Positions 16,601 through 27,523 are shown, counted from the stretch's first letter. The stretch is 64,000 bases of DNA from Bacteroides caecigallinarum (GCF_016901995.1 NZ_JACJLE010000001.1:1-64000), one strand, 5' to 3'. The notes: a model not told the origin generated them from the letters alone. Made by a program: numbers and translations.

Positions 16601-18714
16601 TGATACCCGGACATAAAAACCTAACTCTAAGATATACGTTTTTCGTACTGATTATGGCTTTACTGGCCATAGCCGTAATAGTTAAGGCAGGCATAATAAT
16701 GTTTGCCGAAAGACAGTATTGGAAAGACGTTGCCGACAGGTTCGTCAGAGAAAATGTAATTGTATTCCCTACAAGGGGTAACATAATATCGTCCGACGGT
16801 AAACTTATGGCAAGCAGTCTGCCGGAATTCAGAATATACATGGATTTCAAGGCTGGTGGCGTACAGAAAGACACAATGTTGATGAACCACTTGCAGGAAA
16901 TATGCGAAGGACTGCACAGAATATTTCCCGACCAGAGTGCCGCTGAATTCAGAAGAACAATACTGAAAGGGAGAAAAGCCGGAAGCAGAAATTATCTGCT
17001 TTATCCTAAAAGAATTTCCTATATCGAGTACAAAGAAGTGAAAAAGCTTCCCGTTTTCTCACTTAGCAGATACAGAAGCGGACTTCATGAGCTGGCTTAT
17101 AACCAAAGAAAAAAACCGTTCGGTTCACTTGCCATGCGAACATTAGGAGATTTGTATCCGGACACAGCTTTGGGAGCAAAAAACGGTCTGGAACTGACAT
17201 ACGACAAGTATCTTAAAGGAGAAGTTGGTATTACACACAGGCAAAAGGTCAGAAACCAATATCTGAACATTGTAGATAAGGCACCTGTTGACGGATGCGA
17301 CCTGATAACAACAATAGATGTTGATATGCAGGATATTGCCGAGAAGGCATTGGTTGACCAGCTAACCAATCTTGAAGCTGAAGCCGGTGTAGCAATAGTT
17401 ATGGAAGTAAAGACAGGAGAAGTCAAGGCTAATGTAAATATGACAAGAGCCGGAGACGGGAAATACTACGAGATGAGAAATCTTGCAGTAAGCAACCTTA
17501 TGGAACCAGGTTCTACATTCAAGACAGCCTCAATAATGGTGGCCATGGAAGACGGATACATAACACCCGACTACGAAGTAGATACGGAAAAAGGTATTGT
17601 GAACATGCATGGCAGCAGGATGAGAGACTGGAACTGGTATAAAGGAGGATATGGAGTAATTGACGTTACAAAAATCCTTGAAGTGTCTTCAAATATAGGT
17701 GTTTCAAAGATTATAGACCATTTCTATGGTGATAATCCTCAGAAATTCATTGACGGTCTTAAAAGAATGAGTATTGACACCCCATTGGAACTGGGATTTA
17801 CAGGTGAAGCCAGTCCAAGAATTTTAGGTCCTAAAGAAAGATATTTTGCAAAGACTACCCTACCATGGATGAGTATAGGATATGAGACACAAATTCCTCC
17901 TATATATATACTCAATTTCTACAATGCAATAGCAAACGACGGAAAGATGGTTAAACCCAAGTTCGTCAAGGCTATCACAAAGGATGGTGACATTATAAAG
18001 GATTTCCCGACAGAAACCGTAAACGAACAGATTTGTTCTGAAAAGACTTTGGAGCAAATAAGAGCAATACTTAAAAGTGTTGTAGCAAACGGACTTGCAA
18101 AACCGGCAGGAAGCAAACTGTTCAGTGTATCCGGTAAAACAGGAACAGCTCAGATTTCACAGGGAAAAGCGGGTTACAAGAGTGGAGGTACAAAACACCT
18201 TGTAAGCTTTTGCGGTTATTTCCCTTCTGAAAGCCCTATGTACAGCTGTTACGTAGCTATACAGGCTCCAAAGGCTAGTCCATCAGGAGGTGTGCAGGCA
18301 GGTAGCGTATTCAGCAAGATTGCGGAACGTGTTTATGCAAAACATCTGTTCTTCGATTTGGCACAAGCCAAAGACTCAACTTCAATAATGATTCCTGATA
18401 CAAAAAACGGGCTCAAAAGTGAAATTACATATATATTAAACGAATTGGATATCGACTGTAACGAGCCTGGAGATGAAATCGTATGGTGTAAAACTGCAAA
18501 TGGCAGCAACAGTGTTCAATTGAGCGAACTCAACACCAACGAAAAATCTGTTCCAAATGTAAGAGGTATGGGAGCTAAAGATGCAGTATTCCTCCTGGAA
18601 GAAAGAGGTCTGAGAGTAAGAATAAGCGGTATGGGTAAAGTTGTTTCACAAAACATACCACCCGGAAGTACCGTAAGAAAAGGACAAACCATAACATTAA
18701 CCCTCAGACAATAA
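16600..18714 (+). CDS. ftsI: Division-specific penicillin-binding protein (transpeptidase) with PASTA domain
   Basis: Cross-links septal peptidoglycan with FtsW. The 704-residue protein has an N-terminal membrane helix (FFVLIMALLAIAVIVKAGI), a dimerisation domain, a transpeptidase domain with SxxK (PGSTFK, active Ser305), SxN (SSN, 363-365) and KTGT (Lys513), and a C-terminal PASTA domain (VPNVRGMGAKDAV). The ATG at 16600 overlaps the ftsL stop; the in-frame TTG one codon earlier is unlikely. An AAGGAGGA sequence at 16586-16593 is an unusually strong Shine-Dalgarno for this phylum and supports the start. Confidence 0.95.
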   Translation: MIPGHKNLTLRYTFFVLIMALLAIAVIVKAGIIMFAERQYWKDVADRFVRENVIVFPTRGNIISSDGKLMASSLPEFRIYMDFKAGGVQKDTMLMNHLQEICEGLHRIFPDQSAAEFRRTILKGRKAGSRNYLLYPKRISYIEYKEVKKLPVFSLSRYRSGLHELAYNQRKKPFGSLAMRTLGDLYPDTALGAKNGLELTYDKYLKGEVGITHRQKVRNQYLNIVDKAPVDGCDLITTIDVDMQDIAEKALVDQLTNLEAEAGVAIVMEVKTGEVKANVNMTRAGDGKYYEMRNLAVSNLMEPGSTFKTASIMVAMEDGYITPDYEVDTEKGIVNMHGSRMRDWNWYKGGYGVIDVTKILEVSSNIGVSKIIDHFYGDNPQKFIDGLKRMSIDTPLELGFTGEASPRILGPKERYFAKTTLPWMSIGYETQIPPIYILNFYNAIANDGKMVKPKFVKAITKDGDIIKDFPTETVNEQICSEKTLEQIRAILKSVVANGLAKPAGSKLFSVSGKTGTAQISQGKAGYKSGGTKHLVSFCGYFPSESPMYSCYVAIQAPKASPSGGVQAGSVFSKIAERVYAKHLFFDLAQAKDSTSIMIPDTKNGLKSEITYILNELDIDCNEPGDEIVWCKTANGSNSVQLSELNTNEKSVPNVRGMGAKDAVFLLEERGLRVRISGMGKVVSQNIPPGSTVRKGQTITLTLRQ

Positions 18715-18757
18715 GAATACATAAGTACAAGAATTAACAAACTAAAAGTTCAAACAT

Positions 18758-20209
18758 ATGTTACTGAAAGAACTATTACAGACAGCCGGAAAATATGAGA
18801 TATCCGGTTCTGACGAGATTGAAATCAACGGTATAGAAATAGACTCAAGAAAGATAAAAGACGGCAACGCATTTATAGCAATAAGAGGTACACAGGCTGA
18901 TGGTCACGATTATATCTCAAAAGCCATTGAACTGGGAGCAAAAGCCATTATATGCGAAAAGTTGCCTGAAACGACTATAGAAGGTATAACATATGCTATT
19001 TTCAGCGATACGGAAGATGCGGTAGGTAAAATTGCAACCACATTTTATGGTAATCCGACAGAAAAACTAGACTTGGTAGGTGTAACAGGAACTAACGGAA
19101 AAACTACAATCGCTACATTATTATATAATATGTTCAGAGCTTTCGGATATAAAGCAGGACTTATATCAACAGTATGCAATTATATCGACGGGGAAGCTAT
19201 ACCGACAGAACACACTACTCCCGATCCTATCACACTTAATCAGCTGCTGGGAAAAATGGCAGACGAAGGATGCAAATATGCTTTCATGGAAGTCAGTTCA
19301 CATTCTGTTGCACAAAAGCGTATAGGCGGGCTTAAGTTTGCCGGAGGAATATTTACCAATCTGACCAGAGACCATCTGGATTATCACAAGACCGTAGAGA
19401 ATTATCTGAAAGCTAAAAAAGCATTCTTCGACGGGCTTCCAAAGACTGCATTTGCCCTTACAAACGCAGATGACAAGAATGGAATGGTAATGGTACAAAA
19501 TACAAAGGCTAAAGTAGCCACCTATTCCCTGCGTACCATGGCAGACTTTAAAGGTAAAGTTCTGGAAGACGGATTTGAAGGTATGTTGCTGGATATAAAC
19601 AATACAGAGGTAAATGTACAGTTTATAGGCAGATTCAACGCATATAACCTTTTAGCTGTTTACGGAGCAGCAAGTCTGCTTGGCAAAAAGCCTGAAGATA
19701 TTTTATTACAGCTGAGTACCCTCAAACCGGTAAGCGGACGTTTTGATTCACTGCGTTCACCTGAAGGCTACACGGCAATAGTTGATTATGCACACACTCC
19801 GGATGCACTTACTAATGTGCTGGATGCTATACACGATGTGTTAAAAGGCAGAGGTAAGGTTATAACTGTAGTAGGAGCAGGCGGCAACAGAGACAAAGGT
19901 AAGAGACCTATTATGGCCAAAGAGTCTGTAAGACAAAGCGACAAAGTAATAATTACATCCGACAATCCACGCTTCGAGGAGCCGCAAGATATCATAAACG
20001 ACATGCTTGCCGGACTAAATAAAGATGAGATGAAGAAGGTCGTTGCCATAACAGACCGAAAAGAAGCTATACGTACAGCATGCATGATGGCTTCGCAGGG
20101 TGACGTAATTCTGATTGCCGGTAAGGGACATGAGAATTATCAGGACATAAAAGGTGTGAAATATCATTTTGACGACAAAGAAATAGTAAGAGAAATTTTC
20201 TCTAATTAA
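18758..20209 (+). CDS. murE: UDP-MurNAc-L-Ala-D-Glu--meso-diaminopimelate ligase
   Basis: Adds the third stem-peptide residue during cytoplasmic peptidoglycan precursor synthesis, using ATP. The 483-residue protein has the Mur ligase P-loop VTGTNGKTT, the central domain and the C-terminal SDNPRFEEP. The DNPR tetrapeptide is the signature of enzymes that use meso-diaminopimelate and not lysine, so the cell wall is mDAP type. It lies 43 bp after ftsI, in order with mraY. Confidence 0.96.
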   Translation: MLLKELLQTAGKYEISGSDEIEINGIEIDSRKIKDGNAFIAIRGTQADGHDYISKAIELGAKAIICEKLPETTIEGITYAIFSDTEDAVGKIATTFYGNPTEKLDLVGVTGTNGKTTIATLLYNMFRAFGYKAGLISTVCNYIDGEAIPTEHTTPDPITLNQLLGKMADEGCKYAFMEVSSHSVAQKRIGGLKFAGGIFTNLTRDHLDYHKTVENYLKAKKAFFDGLPKTAFALTNADDKNGMVMVQNTKAKVATYSLRTMADFKGKVLEDGFEGMLLDINNTEVNVQFIGRFNAYNLLAVYGAASLLGKKPEDILLQLSTLKPVSGRFDSLRSPEGYTAIVDYAHTPDALTNVLDAIHDVLKGRGKVITVVGAGGNRDKGKRPIMAKESVRQSDKVIITSDNPRFEEPQDIINDMLAGLNKDEMKKVVAITDRKEAIRTACMMASQGDVILIAGKGHENYQDIKGVKYHFDDKEIVREIFSN

Positions 20210-20235
20210 TATAACCTATAATATAGAAGAACTGA

Positions 20236-21504
20236 ATGTTATACTATCTGTTTAAATATTTAGAACAATTTGACTTCCCGGGTGCTAGAATGTTCGGCTA
20301 TGTCTCGTTCAGAGCTTTAATGGCTGTCATCCTGTCGCTCCTTATTTCTGCAATTTTCGGTGAATTTTTCATTAACAAGCTTAAGAAAAAACAAATCACC
20401 GAGGTACAAAGGGACGCTTCGATAGACCCTTTTAACGTAAACAAGAAGGGGGTTCCTACTATGGGAGGAATAATAATCATAGTAGCGATACTGATACCAT
20501 GCCTGCTTTTAGGTAAACTGCATAACATATATATGATACTTATGCTGATTACAACCATTTGGCTTGGTACATTGGGCTTTCTTGACGACTATATAAAAGT
20601 ATTCAAGAAAGACAAGGAAGGGCTTCACGGCAAATTCAAAATAATAGGTCAGGTTGGTCTTGGCTTCATAGTAGGCCTGACACTTTATCTCAGCCCGGAC
20701 GTTGTAATCAGAGAAAATGTTGAAGTACAGAAAAACGGAGAGGTGGTAGATGTGATACACAAGGCACAGGACGAGAAATCAACCAAAACCACAATTCCAT
20801 TTTTCAAGAACAACAATCTTGATTATGCCGATATAGTAGGCTTCATGGGTGAACATGCACAGGCTGCCGGATGGGTGGTATTCGTAATTATAACCATATT
20901 CGTTGTGACAGCAGTTTCAAACGGTGCAAACCTTAACGACGGAATGGATGGTATGACGGCCGGTAACTCCGCTATAATAGGTGTCACATTGGGTATATTG
21001 GCATACGTATCGAGCCACATAGAATATGCATCATATCTGAATATAATGTATATACCTGGCAGCGAGGAACTTGTTATATATATATGCGCCTTTATAGGTG
21101 CCCTGATAGGTTTCTTATGGTATAACGCATTTCCGGCACAGGTATTTATGGGCGACACCGGCAGTTTGACCATAGGTGGTATCATCGCTGTCTTTGCTAT
21201 TATCATACACAAAGAACTGCTGATACCTATACTGTGCGGAGTTTTCCTTGTAGAAAATCTTTCTGTTATCCTACAAGTGAAATATTTTCAGAGAGGTAAG
21301 AAGAAAGGAGTCAAACAAAGAGTGTTCAAACGTACACCGATACATGATCATTTCAGAACGACCATGGCACAACTTGACCCTAACTGTACATATATATTTA
21401 CCGGACCAAGTAACGTTTTCCATGAATCAAAAATAACTGTCAGATTCTGGATTGTTACCATAGTTCTGGCTGCAATAACGATTATAACTTTAAAGATCAG
21501 ATAA
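20236..21504 (+). CDS. mraY: Phospho-N-acetylmuramoyl-pentapeptide transferase
   Basis: Transfers phospho-MurNAc-pentapeptide to undecaprenyl phosphate, making lipid I at the inner membrane. The 422-residue protein has about ten membrane helices and the family motifs VPTMGGI, LGFLDDYIKV, NLNDGMDGM and MGDTGSL (catalytic aspartates). At 422 residues it exceeds the ~360 of the E. coli enzyme owing to an extra loop after about residue 155 (rich in K, E and D), which I recall as common in Bacteroidota MraY. Confidence 0.96.
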   Translation: MLYYLFKYLEQFDFPGARMFGYVSFRALMAVILSLLISAIFGEFFINKLKKKQITEVQRDASIDPFNVNKKGVPTMGGIIIIVAILIPCLLLGKLHNIYMILMLITTIWLGTLGFLDDYIKVFKKDKEGLHGKFKIIGQVGLGFIVGLTLYLSPDVVIRENVEVQKNGEVVDVIHKAQDEKSTKTTIPFFKNNNLDYADIVGFMGEHAQAAGWVVFVIITIFVVTAVSNGANLNDGMDGMTAGNSAIIGVTLGILAYVSSHIEYASYLNIMYIPGSEELVIYICAFIGALIGFLWYNAFPAQVFMGDTGSLTIGGIIAVFAIIIHKELLIPILCGVFLVENLSVILQVKYFQRGKKKGVKQRVFKRTPIHDHFRTTMAQLDPNCTYIFTGPSNVFHESKITVRFWIVTIVLAAITIITLKIR

Positions 21505-21514
21505 ATTTATCATC

Positions 21515-22849
21515 ATGGCAAAAAGAATTGTCATTTTAGGAGCCGGAGAAAGCGGAGCGGGAGCTGCCGTACTGGCAAAGAAGAAAGGATTTGACACGTT
21601 CGTATCAGACATGTCACTCATCAAGGACAAGTATAAGTATATGCTTGACAGTAAAGGTATTGCCTGGGAAGAAGGCAAACACACTGAAGAACTCATTCTC
21701 AATGCAGATGAGGTTATTAAAAGTCCGGGAATACCGAACGACGCACCTATGATTTTAAAGATCAAGGAGAAAAACATTCCAATCATATCTGAAATAGAAT
21801 TTGCAGGCAGATATACTAATGCAAAGATGATATGTATTACAGGAAGTAACGGAAAAACGACAACAACGTCGCTGATTTATCACATATTCAAAAAAGCAGG
21901 ACTCAATGTAGGTCTTGCAGGAAACATTGGCCAGAGCCTGGCATATCAGGTTGCTGAATGCAATTATGACTATTACGTAATAGAACTAAGCAGTTTCCAG
22001 CTTGACAACATGTACGATTTCCATGCAAACATTGCCGTACTTATGAATATCACTCCGGATCATCTGGACAGATACGAATATAAGATGCAGAATTACATTG
22101 ACGCAAAATTCAGAATCATCCAGAACCAGACAGAGAACGACGCATTCATTTTCTGGAATGACGATCCTGTAATACAAAGAGAACTGCATAAATATGGAAT
22201 ACACGGACACTATTATCCTTTTTCAGAGACAAAGGAAGAAGGTACTGTGGCTTATGTGAAAGAAAAAAGAATTTGCTTCACCGAACCTATAGCGTTCAAC
22301 ATGGAACAGGAAGAACTTGCACTGACAGGAAAGCATAATCTGTTCAATTCCATGGCTGCCGGACTTTCCGCCAATATTGCTGGTATAAAGAAAGAGTGTA
22401 TCCGCGAGGCTTTGAGCGATTTCAAGGGAGTGGAACACAGACTTGAAAAAGTTGCCAGAATAAAAGGAGTGGAATACATAAACGACTCTAAAGCAACAAA
22501 CGTAAACTCATGCTGGTATGCACTCCAGAGCATGACTACAAAGACTGTACTAATCCTTGGCGGAAAAGACAAAGGAAACGATTACAACGAAATAGCCGAC
22601 CTGGTAAAAGAAAAATGTAGCGGTCTTATATTCATGGGACTGCATAACGAAAAACTACATGACTTCTTCGATGGTTTCGGACTTCCAATAGCAGAAGTAA
22701 AAAGCATGAAAGATGCAGTTGATGCAGCATATAAGATGGCAAAAGACGGTGAGACTGTTCTTTTGAGCCCTTGCTGCGCAAGCTTTGACCTGTTTAAAAG
22801 CTACGAAGACCGAGGTGACCAGTTTAAGGAATGTGTAAAAAAACTATAA
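21515..22849 (+). CDS. murD: UDP-N-acetylmuramoylalanine--D-glutamate ligase
   Basis: Adds D-glutamate to UDP-MurNAc-L-Ala. The 444-residue protein starts with a nucleotide-binding segment VILGAGESGAGAA, followed by the P-loop ITGSNGKTTTTS, the middle-domain ELSSFQLD, and the C-terminal domain with NDSKATN and LSPCCASFD. It lies 10 bp after mraY and 12 bp before ftsW. Confidence 0.96.
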   Translation: MAKRIVILGAGESGAGAAVLAKKKGFDTFVSDMSLIKDKYKYMLDSKGIAWEEGKHTEELILNADEVIKSPGIPNDAPMILKIKEKNIPIISEIEFAGRYTNAKMICITGSNGKTTTTSLIYHIFKKAGLNVGLAGNIGQSLAYQVAECNYDYYVIELSSFQLDNMYDFHANIAVLMNITPDHLDRYEYKMQNYIDAKFRIIQNQTENDAFIFWNDDPVIQRELHKYGIHGHYYPFSETKEEGTVAYVKEKRICFTEPIAFNMEQEELALTGKHNLFNSMAAGLSANIAGIKKECIREALSDFKGVEHRLEKVARIKGVEYINDSKATNVNSCWYALQSMTTKTVLILGGKDKGNDYNEIADLVKEKCSGLIFMGLHNEKLHDFFDGFGLPIAEVKSMKDAVDAAYKMAKDGETVLLSPCCASFDLFKSYEDRGDQFKECVKKL

Positions 22850-22861
22850 TCTGCAACAAAG

Positions 22862-24145
22862 ATGGATTTGCTAAAGAAATTATTTAAAGGCGACAGAATA
22901 GTATGGATTATCTTCATGCTATTCTGCCTTATATCAATCATTGAAGTTTTTAGTGCTTCCAGTACACTTACATTCAAGTCGGGTGACCACTGGAGACCGA
23001 TAACTTCACATATTTCATTGATAATGGCAGGTACCATCATAGTATTTTTCACACACTTGATGCCATGCCGGTGGTTCAAAAAATTCAATATGCTTCTTCC
23101 GATATCATGGGGATTGCTTTTGGTAGTACTCATAATTGGTGCCATGACTAACGGGGCAAAAAGGTGGATTGATTTGGGAGTATTCCAATTCCAGCCGTCA
23201 GAAGTTGCAAAAATGGCTCTGATAATATCTGTTGCAACTACACTGGCAAAATTCCAGCAGGAAGACGGTGCAGACAAAAAGGCTTTCAAATACATACTGA
23301 TATCAACAGGTATAACGGTAATGCTTATTATTTCAGAAAACCTGTCAACAGCTGCCCTACTCTGTGCCACAGTGTTCGTTATGATGTTTATAGGAAGAGT
23401 ACCGATGAAGCAGTTGGGCAAACTGGCAGGCGCAGCAATACTATTCATTGTAATAGCACTCAGCGCCATAAAGTTCATACCGGACAAAGCCTGGGACGCA
23501 GTAGGACTTCACCGTTTCACTACATGGAAAAGCCGACTTGACAATCATTTCAATCAGGCTCAGGTTCCTGCAGCCAAATTTGATATTGACAATGATGCTC
23601 AGGTTGCACATGCCAACATAGCAATAGCTACAAGTAACATTATAGGAAAAGGTCCCGGCAACAGTGTGCAACGTGACTTCCTGTCGCAGGCATTCTCGGA
23701 CTTCATCTATGCTATCATCATAGAAGAGCTAGGACTGGTTGGAGGAGCTTTTGTGGCACTGCTGTATATAGTACTATTACTTAGAATAGGTAAAATAGCA
23801 CGAGGGTGCGATGAACCTTATTACGCTTTACTCGTTATAGGTATAGGCATATTATTGTCAATACAGGCAATGTTCAACATGCTGGTGGCAGTAGGCATAA
23901 TACCGGTAACAGGACAACCTCTACCACTTATAAGCAAAGGAGGAACATCCATACTTATCAATTCGGTTTATATCGGTATAATATTAAGTATAAGCCGACA
24001 CGTATATGACCTTCAGGCAAAAGAGGAAGAGGAAAAAGCTGCAGAAGAAGCCAAATTACATGATGCGGCAGTCTCAATACTGAAGAATGCAGCATTGGAA
24101 CTGGCAGAAAAAGATCCAAAAGACAAAGATGAGAATTTCAACTAA
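22862..24145 (+). CDS. ftsW: Septal peptidoglycan glycosyltransferase (SEDS family)
   Basis: Polymerises lipid II into glycan strands at the septum together with the FtsI protein encoded upstream. The 427-residue SEDS protein has about ten membrane helices; family motifs include NGAKRWIDLG, FQPSEVAK, QRDFLSQAFSDFI (with the catalytic Asp region) and PVTGQPLPLISKGG. The cytoplasmic tail of about 45 residues is highly charged (KEEEEKAAEEAK). A 142-bp gap with a possible promoter separates it from murG. Confidence 0.95.
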   Translation: MDLLKKLFKGDRIVWIIFMLFCLISIIEVFSASSTLTFKSGDHWRPITSHISLIMAGTIIVFFTHLMPCRWFKKFNMLLPISWGLLLVVLIIGAMTNGAKRWIDLGVFQFQPSEVAKMALIISVATTLAKFQQEDGADKKAFKYILISTGITVMLIISENLSTAALLCATVFVMMFIGRVPMKQLGKLAGAAILFIVIALSAIKFIPDKAWDAVGLHRFTTWKSRLDNHFNQAQVPAAKFDIDNDAQVAHANIAIATSNIIGKGPGNSVQRDFLSQAFSDFIYAIIIEELGLVGGAFVALLYIVLLLRIGKIARGCDEPYYALLVIGIGILLSIQAMFNMLVAVGIIPVTGQPLPLISKGGTSILINSVYIGIILSISRHVYDLQAKEEEEKAAEEAKLHDAAVSILKNAALELAEKDPKDKDENFN

Positions 24146-24191
24146 AAAGTTGGGATATAACGATATAAATATATTAATTTCTTATTATTCT

Positions 24192-24221
24192 GTTTTTATT
24201 TGAAGTTTATTAATAACTTTG
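24192..24221 (+). promoter_or_regulatory. Possible internal promoter before murG
   Basis: TAACTTTG (24214-24221) fits TAnnTTTG and a T-rich -33 region (24192-24197) lies about 17 bp upstream. The 142-bp gap here is the longest inside the dcw cluster, so a second transcription start is plausible. Confidence 0.4.
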
Positions 24222-24287
24222 CGAAAAATAGTTTTAAAAGAAAATATAAAATAGCAGGGTTTTAAAGGCCTGACAAAATATAAAACA

Positions 24288-25418
24288 ATGAACGATAATC
24301 TACGTATAATAATAAGCGGAGGTGGAACCGGAGGACATATTTTCCCGGCAATATCCATAGCAAATGCCATAAAAGAATTGAGGCCAGACACAGAAATACT
24401 CTTTGTAGGTGCAGAAGGAAGAATGGAAATGCAAAGAGTTCCGGCTGCGGGATATAAGATAATAGGTCTGCCGGTAGCAGGTTTTGACAGGAAAAATCTC
24501 TTAAAAAACTTTGCAGTGATAGTGCGACTTATAAAAAGCCAGATGATAGCGCGTAAGATTATCAATGACTTTAAGCCACATGCAGCTGTCGGAGTTGGTG
24601 GATACGCAAGTGGTCCGACTCTGAAAATGGCAGGGGCAATGGGAATACCTACTCTTATTCAGGAACAGAACTCATATGCCGGAGTGACAAACAAATTACT
24701 TGCCGGAAAAGCATCTAAAATATGTGTGGCTTATCCTGGCATGGAAAAATTCTTCGATAAGGATAAAATAATAATGACGGGAAATCCTGTAAGACAAGGA
24801 TTATTGGAAAACAATCTGTCTAAAGAGGATGCAATTAAGTCATTCGGTCTTGACACTAAAAAGAAGACAATCCTTATTATAGGCGGTAGCCTGGGAGCCA
24901 GAACACTGAACAACTGCGTGATGCACTCTATGGGAAAGATTAAATCATCAGATGTGCAGTTTATATGGCAGACAGGTAAATTTTACATCAACGAAGCCAA
25001 AGAATGCTACAATGCCGAAGGCAATCCGGAAATGATTCACACTACGGACTTCATATCTAATATGAATGCTGCTTATACGGCTGCCGACCTGGTAGTCAGC
25101 AGAGCTGGTGCAGGTTCTATTTCAGAATTCTGTCTTTTGGGCAAGCCTGTGATCTTGGTTCCATCACCAAACGTGGCAGAAGACCATCAGACAAAAAATG
25201 CTATGGCCCTTGTGGATAAAGGAGCTGCCGTTTATATAAAAGATTCGGAAGCTGAAGATAAACTAATAGCCACTGCCATTGAACTGGTAAATGATGAATC
25301 AAGACTAAAAGCCCTTAGTGAAAATATAAAGAAACTGGCCTTTAACAACTCTGCAACTATCATTGCTGAAGAAGTTTGTAAACTGGCTGATAAATACAAG
25401 AACGAACATGAACATTAA
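24288..25418 (+). CDS. murG: Undecaprenyl-PP-MurNAc-pentapeptide GlcNAc transferase
   Basis: Converts lipid I to lipid II at the cytoplasmic face of the membrane. The 376-residue GT28 protein has the N-terminal glycine-rich GGGTGGHIFPA, GVGGYASGP in the acceptor domain, QEQNSYAG, and the UDP-GlcNAc-binding region SRAGAGSISE and PSPNVAEDHQ. It overlaps the start of murC by 11 bp. Confidence 0.96.
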   Translation: MNDNLRIIISGGGTGGHIFPAISIANAIKELRPDTEILFVGAEGRMEMQRVPAAGYKIIGLPVAGFDRKNLLKNFAVIVRLIKSQMIARKIINDFKPHAAVGVGGYASGPTLKMAGAMGIPTLIQEQNSYAGVTNKLLAGKASKICVAYPGMEKFFDKDKIIMTGNPVRQGLLENNLSKEDAIKSFGLDTKKKTILIIGGSLGARTLNNCVMHSMGKIKSSDVQFIWQTGKFYINEAKECYNAEGNPEMIHTTDFISNMNAAYTAADLVVSRAGAGSISEFCLLGKPVILVPSPNVAEDHQTKNAMALVDKGAAVYIKDSEAEDKLIATAIELVNDESRLKALSENIKKLAFNNSATIIAEEVCKLADKYKNEHEH

Positions 25419-26784
25419 TTCTATAAAATCCGTATATTTTATTGGTGCAGGCGGTATAGGAATGAGTGCACTGGTCAGATACTTCCTGTCAAAAGGCAAG
25501 AAGGTGGCCGGCTACGACCGTACTCAAAGCGAACTTACCGACAGACTGATAGAAGAAGGAGCAGAGATACATTACGAAGAGAATATTTCCCTGATTCCGG
25601 AAGAATGTAAAGACAAAGAGAATACGCTGGTTATATACACCCCGGCAATACCTTTGACACATAAGGAATTCGTTTACTTCAAAGAAAACGGGTTCGAGAT
25701 TCTAAAACGTGCTCAGGTGCTTGGAATGATAACAAAGACCGAAAAAGGATTGTGCGTGGCAGGTACACACGGAAAGACTACAACATCTACGCTTACCGCA
25801 CATCTGCTTCACCAGTCACATATAGGCTGCAATGCATTCCTTGGCGGTATCTCTAAAAATTACAAGACAAATCTTCTATTATCCGATACCAGCGAATATG
25901 TAGTAATAGAAGCAGATGAGTTTGACAGATCATTCCACTGGCTTACACCATTTGCAACTGTTATAACAGCAACGGATTCTGACCATCTGGATATATACGG
26001 AACACGTGAAGCATATCTGGAAAGCTTCAACAAATATACTTCGTTAATACGTCCGGACGGATATCTCATTGTGAAAAAAGGAATAGACCTCTCTCCAAGA
26101 GTACAAGATGGTGTAAAGACATATTCATACGGAATCAACGAAGGGGATTTCAAGGCTGAAAATATAAGAATCGGGAATGGCGAAATAATTTTCGACTATA
26201 TATCCCCATTCGGCAATATAAAAGATATAAAGCTCGGAGTGCCTGTATATGTTAATATAGAGAATGGTATAGCTGCAATGGCTCTGGCACAAATAGCAGG
26301 AGTAAGCAACGAAGAGATTAAAAGCGCAATGCCTACATTTGGAGGTGTTGACCGACGTTTTGACTTCAAAATAAAGGAAGACAATCTGGTGTTCCTGAGC
26401 GACTATGCGCACCACCCGGCAGAAATAAAGCAAAGCATTTCTTCAATAAAAGCACTTTATCCTGACAAAAAAGTTACAGCTGTATTCCAGCCGCACTTAT
26501 ATACCAGGACCAGAGACTTCTATAAAGAATTTGCAGAAAGTCTGTCACTGGCAGACGAAATTATACTGCTTGACATTTATCCTGCCAGAGAGCTTCCTAT
26601 TGAAGGAGTTACAAGCAAGCTGATATATGATAATATTGCATCCGGAAAAACAAAAAGTTTATGCAGCAAAGACGAACTTCCTGAAATAATCAGGAACAAG
26701 GATATTGAGGTTCTCATAACTTTGGGCGCCGGCGACATAGACAACATGGTTCCACAAATTTATAATATACTGAAAAATAAATGA
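25408..26784 (+). CDS. murC: UDP-N-acetylmuramate--L-alanine ligase
   Basis: Adds the first stem-peptide residue, L-alanine, to UDP-MurNAc. The 458-residue protein starts with the Rossmann-like FIGAGGIGMSAL, then the P-loop GTHGKTTTST, DHLDIYGT and the C-terminal DYAHHPAEI and FQPHLYTRT. The ATG at 25408 is the family start; a longer frame opens only at a TTG. It overlaps murG at the 5' end and ftsQ by an ATGA at the 3' end, indicating coupled translation. Confidence 0.96.
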   Translation: MNINSIKSVYFIGAGGIGMSALVRYFLSKGKKVAGYDRTQSELTDRLIEEGAEIHYEENISLIPEECKDKENTLVIYTPAIPLTHKEFVYFKENGFEILKRAQVLGMITKTEKGLCVAGTHGKTTTSTLTAHLLHQSHIGCNAFLGGISKNYKTNLLLSDTSEYVVIEADEFDRSFHWLTPFATVITATDSDHLDIYGTREAYLESFNKYTSLIRPDGYLIVKKGIDLSPRVQDGVKTYSYGINEGDFKAENIRIGNGEIIFDYISPFGNIKDIKLGVPVYVNIENGIAAMALAQIAGVSNEEIKSAMPTFGGVDRRFDFKIKEDNLVFLSDYAHHPAEIKQSISSIKALYPDKKVTAVFQPHLYTRTRDFYKEFAESLSLADEIILLDIYPARELPIEGVTSKLIYDNIASGKTKSLCSKDELPEIIRNKDIEVLITLGAGDIDNMVPQIYNILKNK

Positions 26785-27515
26785 TAAAACGAATTCTTAT
26801 ACTCTTGGCTTTGATTGCAACATCGGTTTATCTGGTGTTGGCAGTCACTATGTTTAACGCAAAGCCTCTTGACAGGCCTTGTGAGGGTATGGAATTGGAA
26901 ATTATGGACGACATTGATTATGAGTTCATAACACTACGTGATATCGAAGCAATATTAAAGAACAAAAAACTTCTACCTACAGGTAAAAAACAAAAGGAGA
27001 TAAATGTCAGGAACTTAGAAATAGAACTTGAGAAGAATTCTTTTGTAAAAGATGCGGAATGTTACATCACCAAAGGCGGTAAAGTAAAAATAGATGTATA
27101 TCAGAGAATACCACTGATGAGGGTAATGAGCAGCAACGGCGACAATTATTACATTGACAATGAAGGGAAAGTGATGAACGCAAGCGGTAAAGCCGTACAC
27201 GTTGCCGTAGCTACAGGATACATTGACAGAAAATTTGCAAGCGACAAACTTTTCCAACTTGCATGTTTTCTCAAATCGGATAAATTCTGGAATTCACAGA
27301 TTGAACAAATCAACGTGACTCCCAAACAAGAAATTGAACTTGTGCCAAGAGTAGGAAATCATATACTATTCTTAGGGAAGCCTGAAATGTTCGAAACTAA
27401 ATTCAAGAAACTAAAGGCATTCTACACTGAAGGTTTAAATAAAGTAGGATGGAATAAATACCAACGTATCAGCGTTGAATTCAACAACCAGATAATTTGC
27501 ACAAAAAAGGAGTAA
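26781..27515 (+). CDS. ftsQ: Cell division protein FtsQ-like
   Basis: A 244-residue bitopic protein between murC and ftsA. It has one N-terminal membrane helix (ILILLALIATSVYLVLAVTM) followed by a periplasmic POTRA-like domain (YEFITLRDIEAIL to KVKIDVYQRIPLMRV) and a beta domain (IDNEGKVMNA). This matches FtsQ/DivIB topology. It would join the FtsL-like protein in the complex that licenses septal synthesis. Its start overlaps the murC stop by four bases. Confidence 0.9.
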   Translation: MIKRILILLALIATSVYLVLAVTMFNAKPLDRPCEGMELEIMDDIDYEFITLRDIEAILKNKKLLPTGKKQKEINVRNLEIELEKNSFVKDAECYITKGGKVKIDVYQRIPLMRVMSSNGDNYYIDNEGKVMNASGKAVHVAVATGYIDRKFASDKLFQLACFLKSDKFWNSQIEQINVTPKQEIELVPRVGNHILFLGKPEMFETKFKKLKAFYTEGLNKVGWNKYQRISVEFNNQIICTKKE

Positions 27516-27523
27516 TATAAGAT

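Noticed and set aside
22801-23487. 228-residue minus-strand frame inside ftsW
   Set aside because: Antisense shadow of a conserved membrane protein gene with no plausible start or homology.
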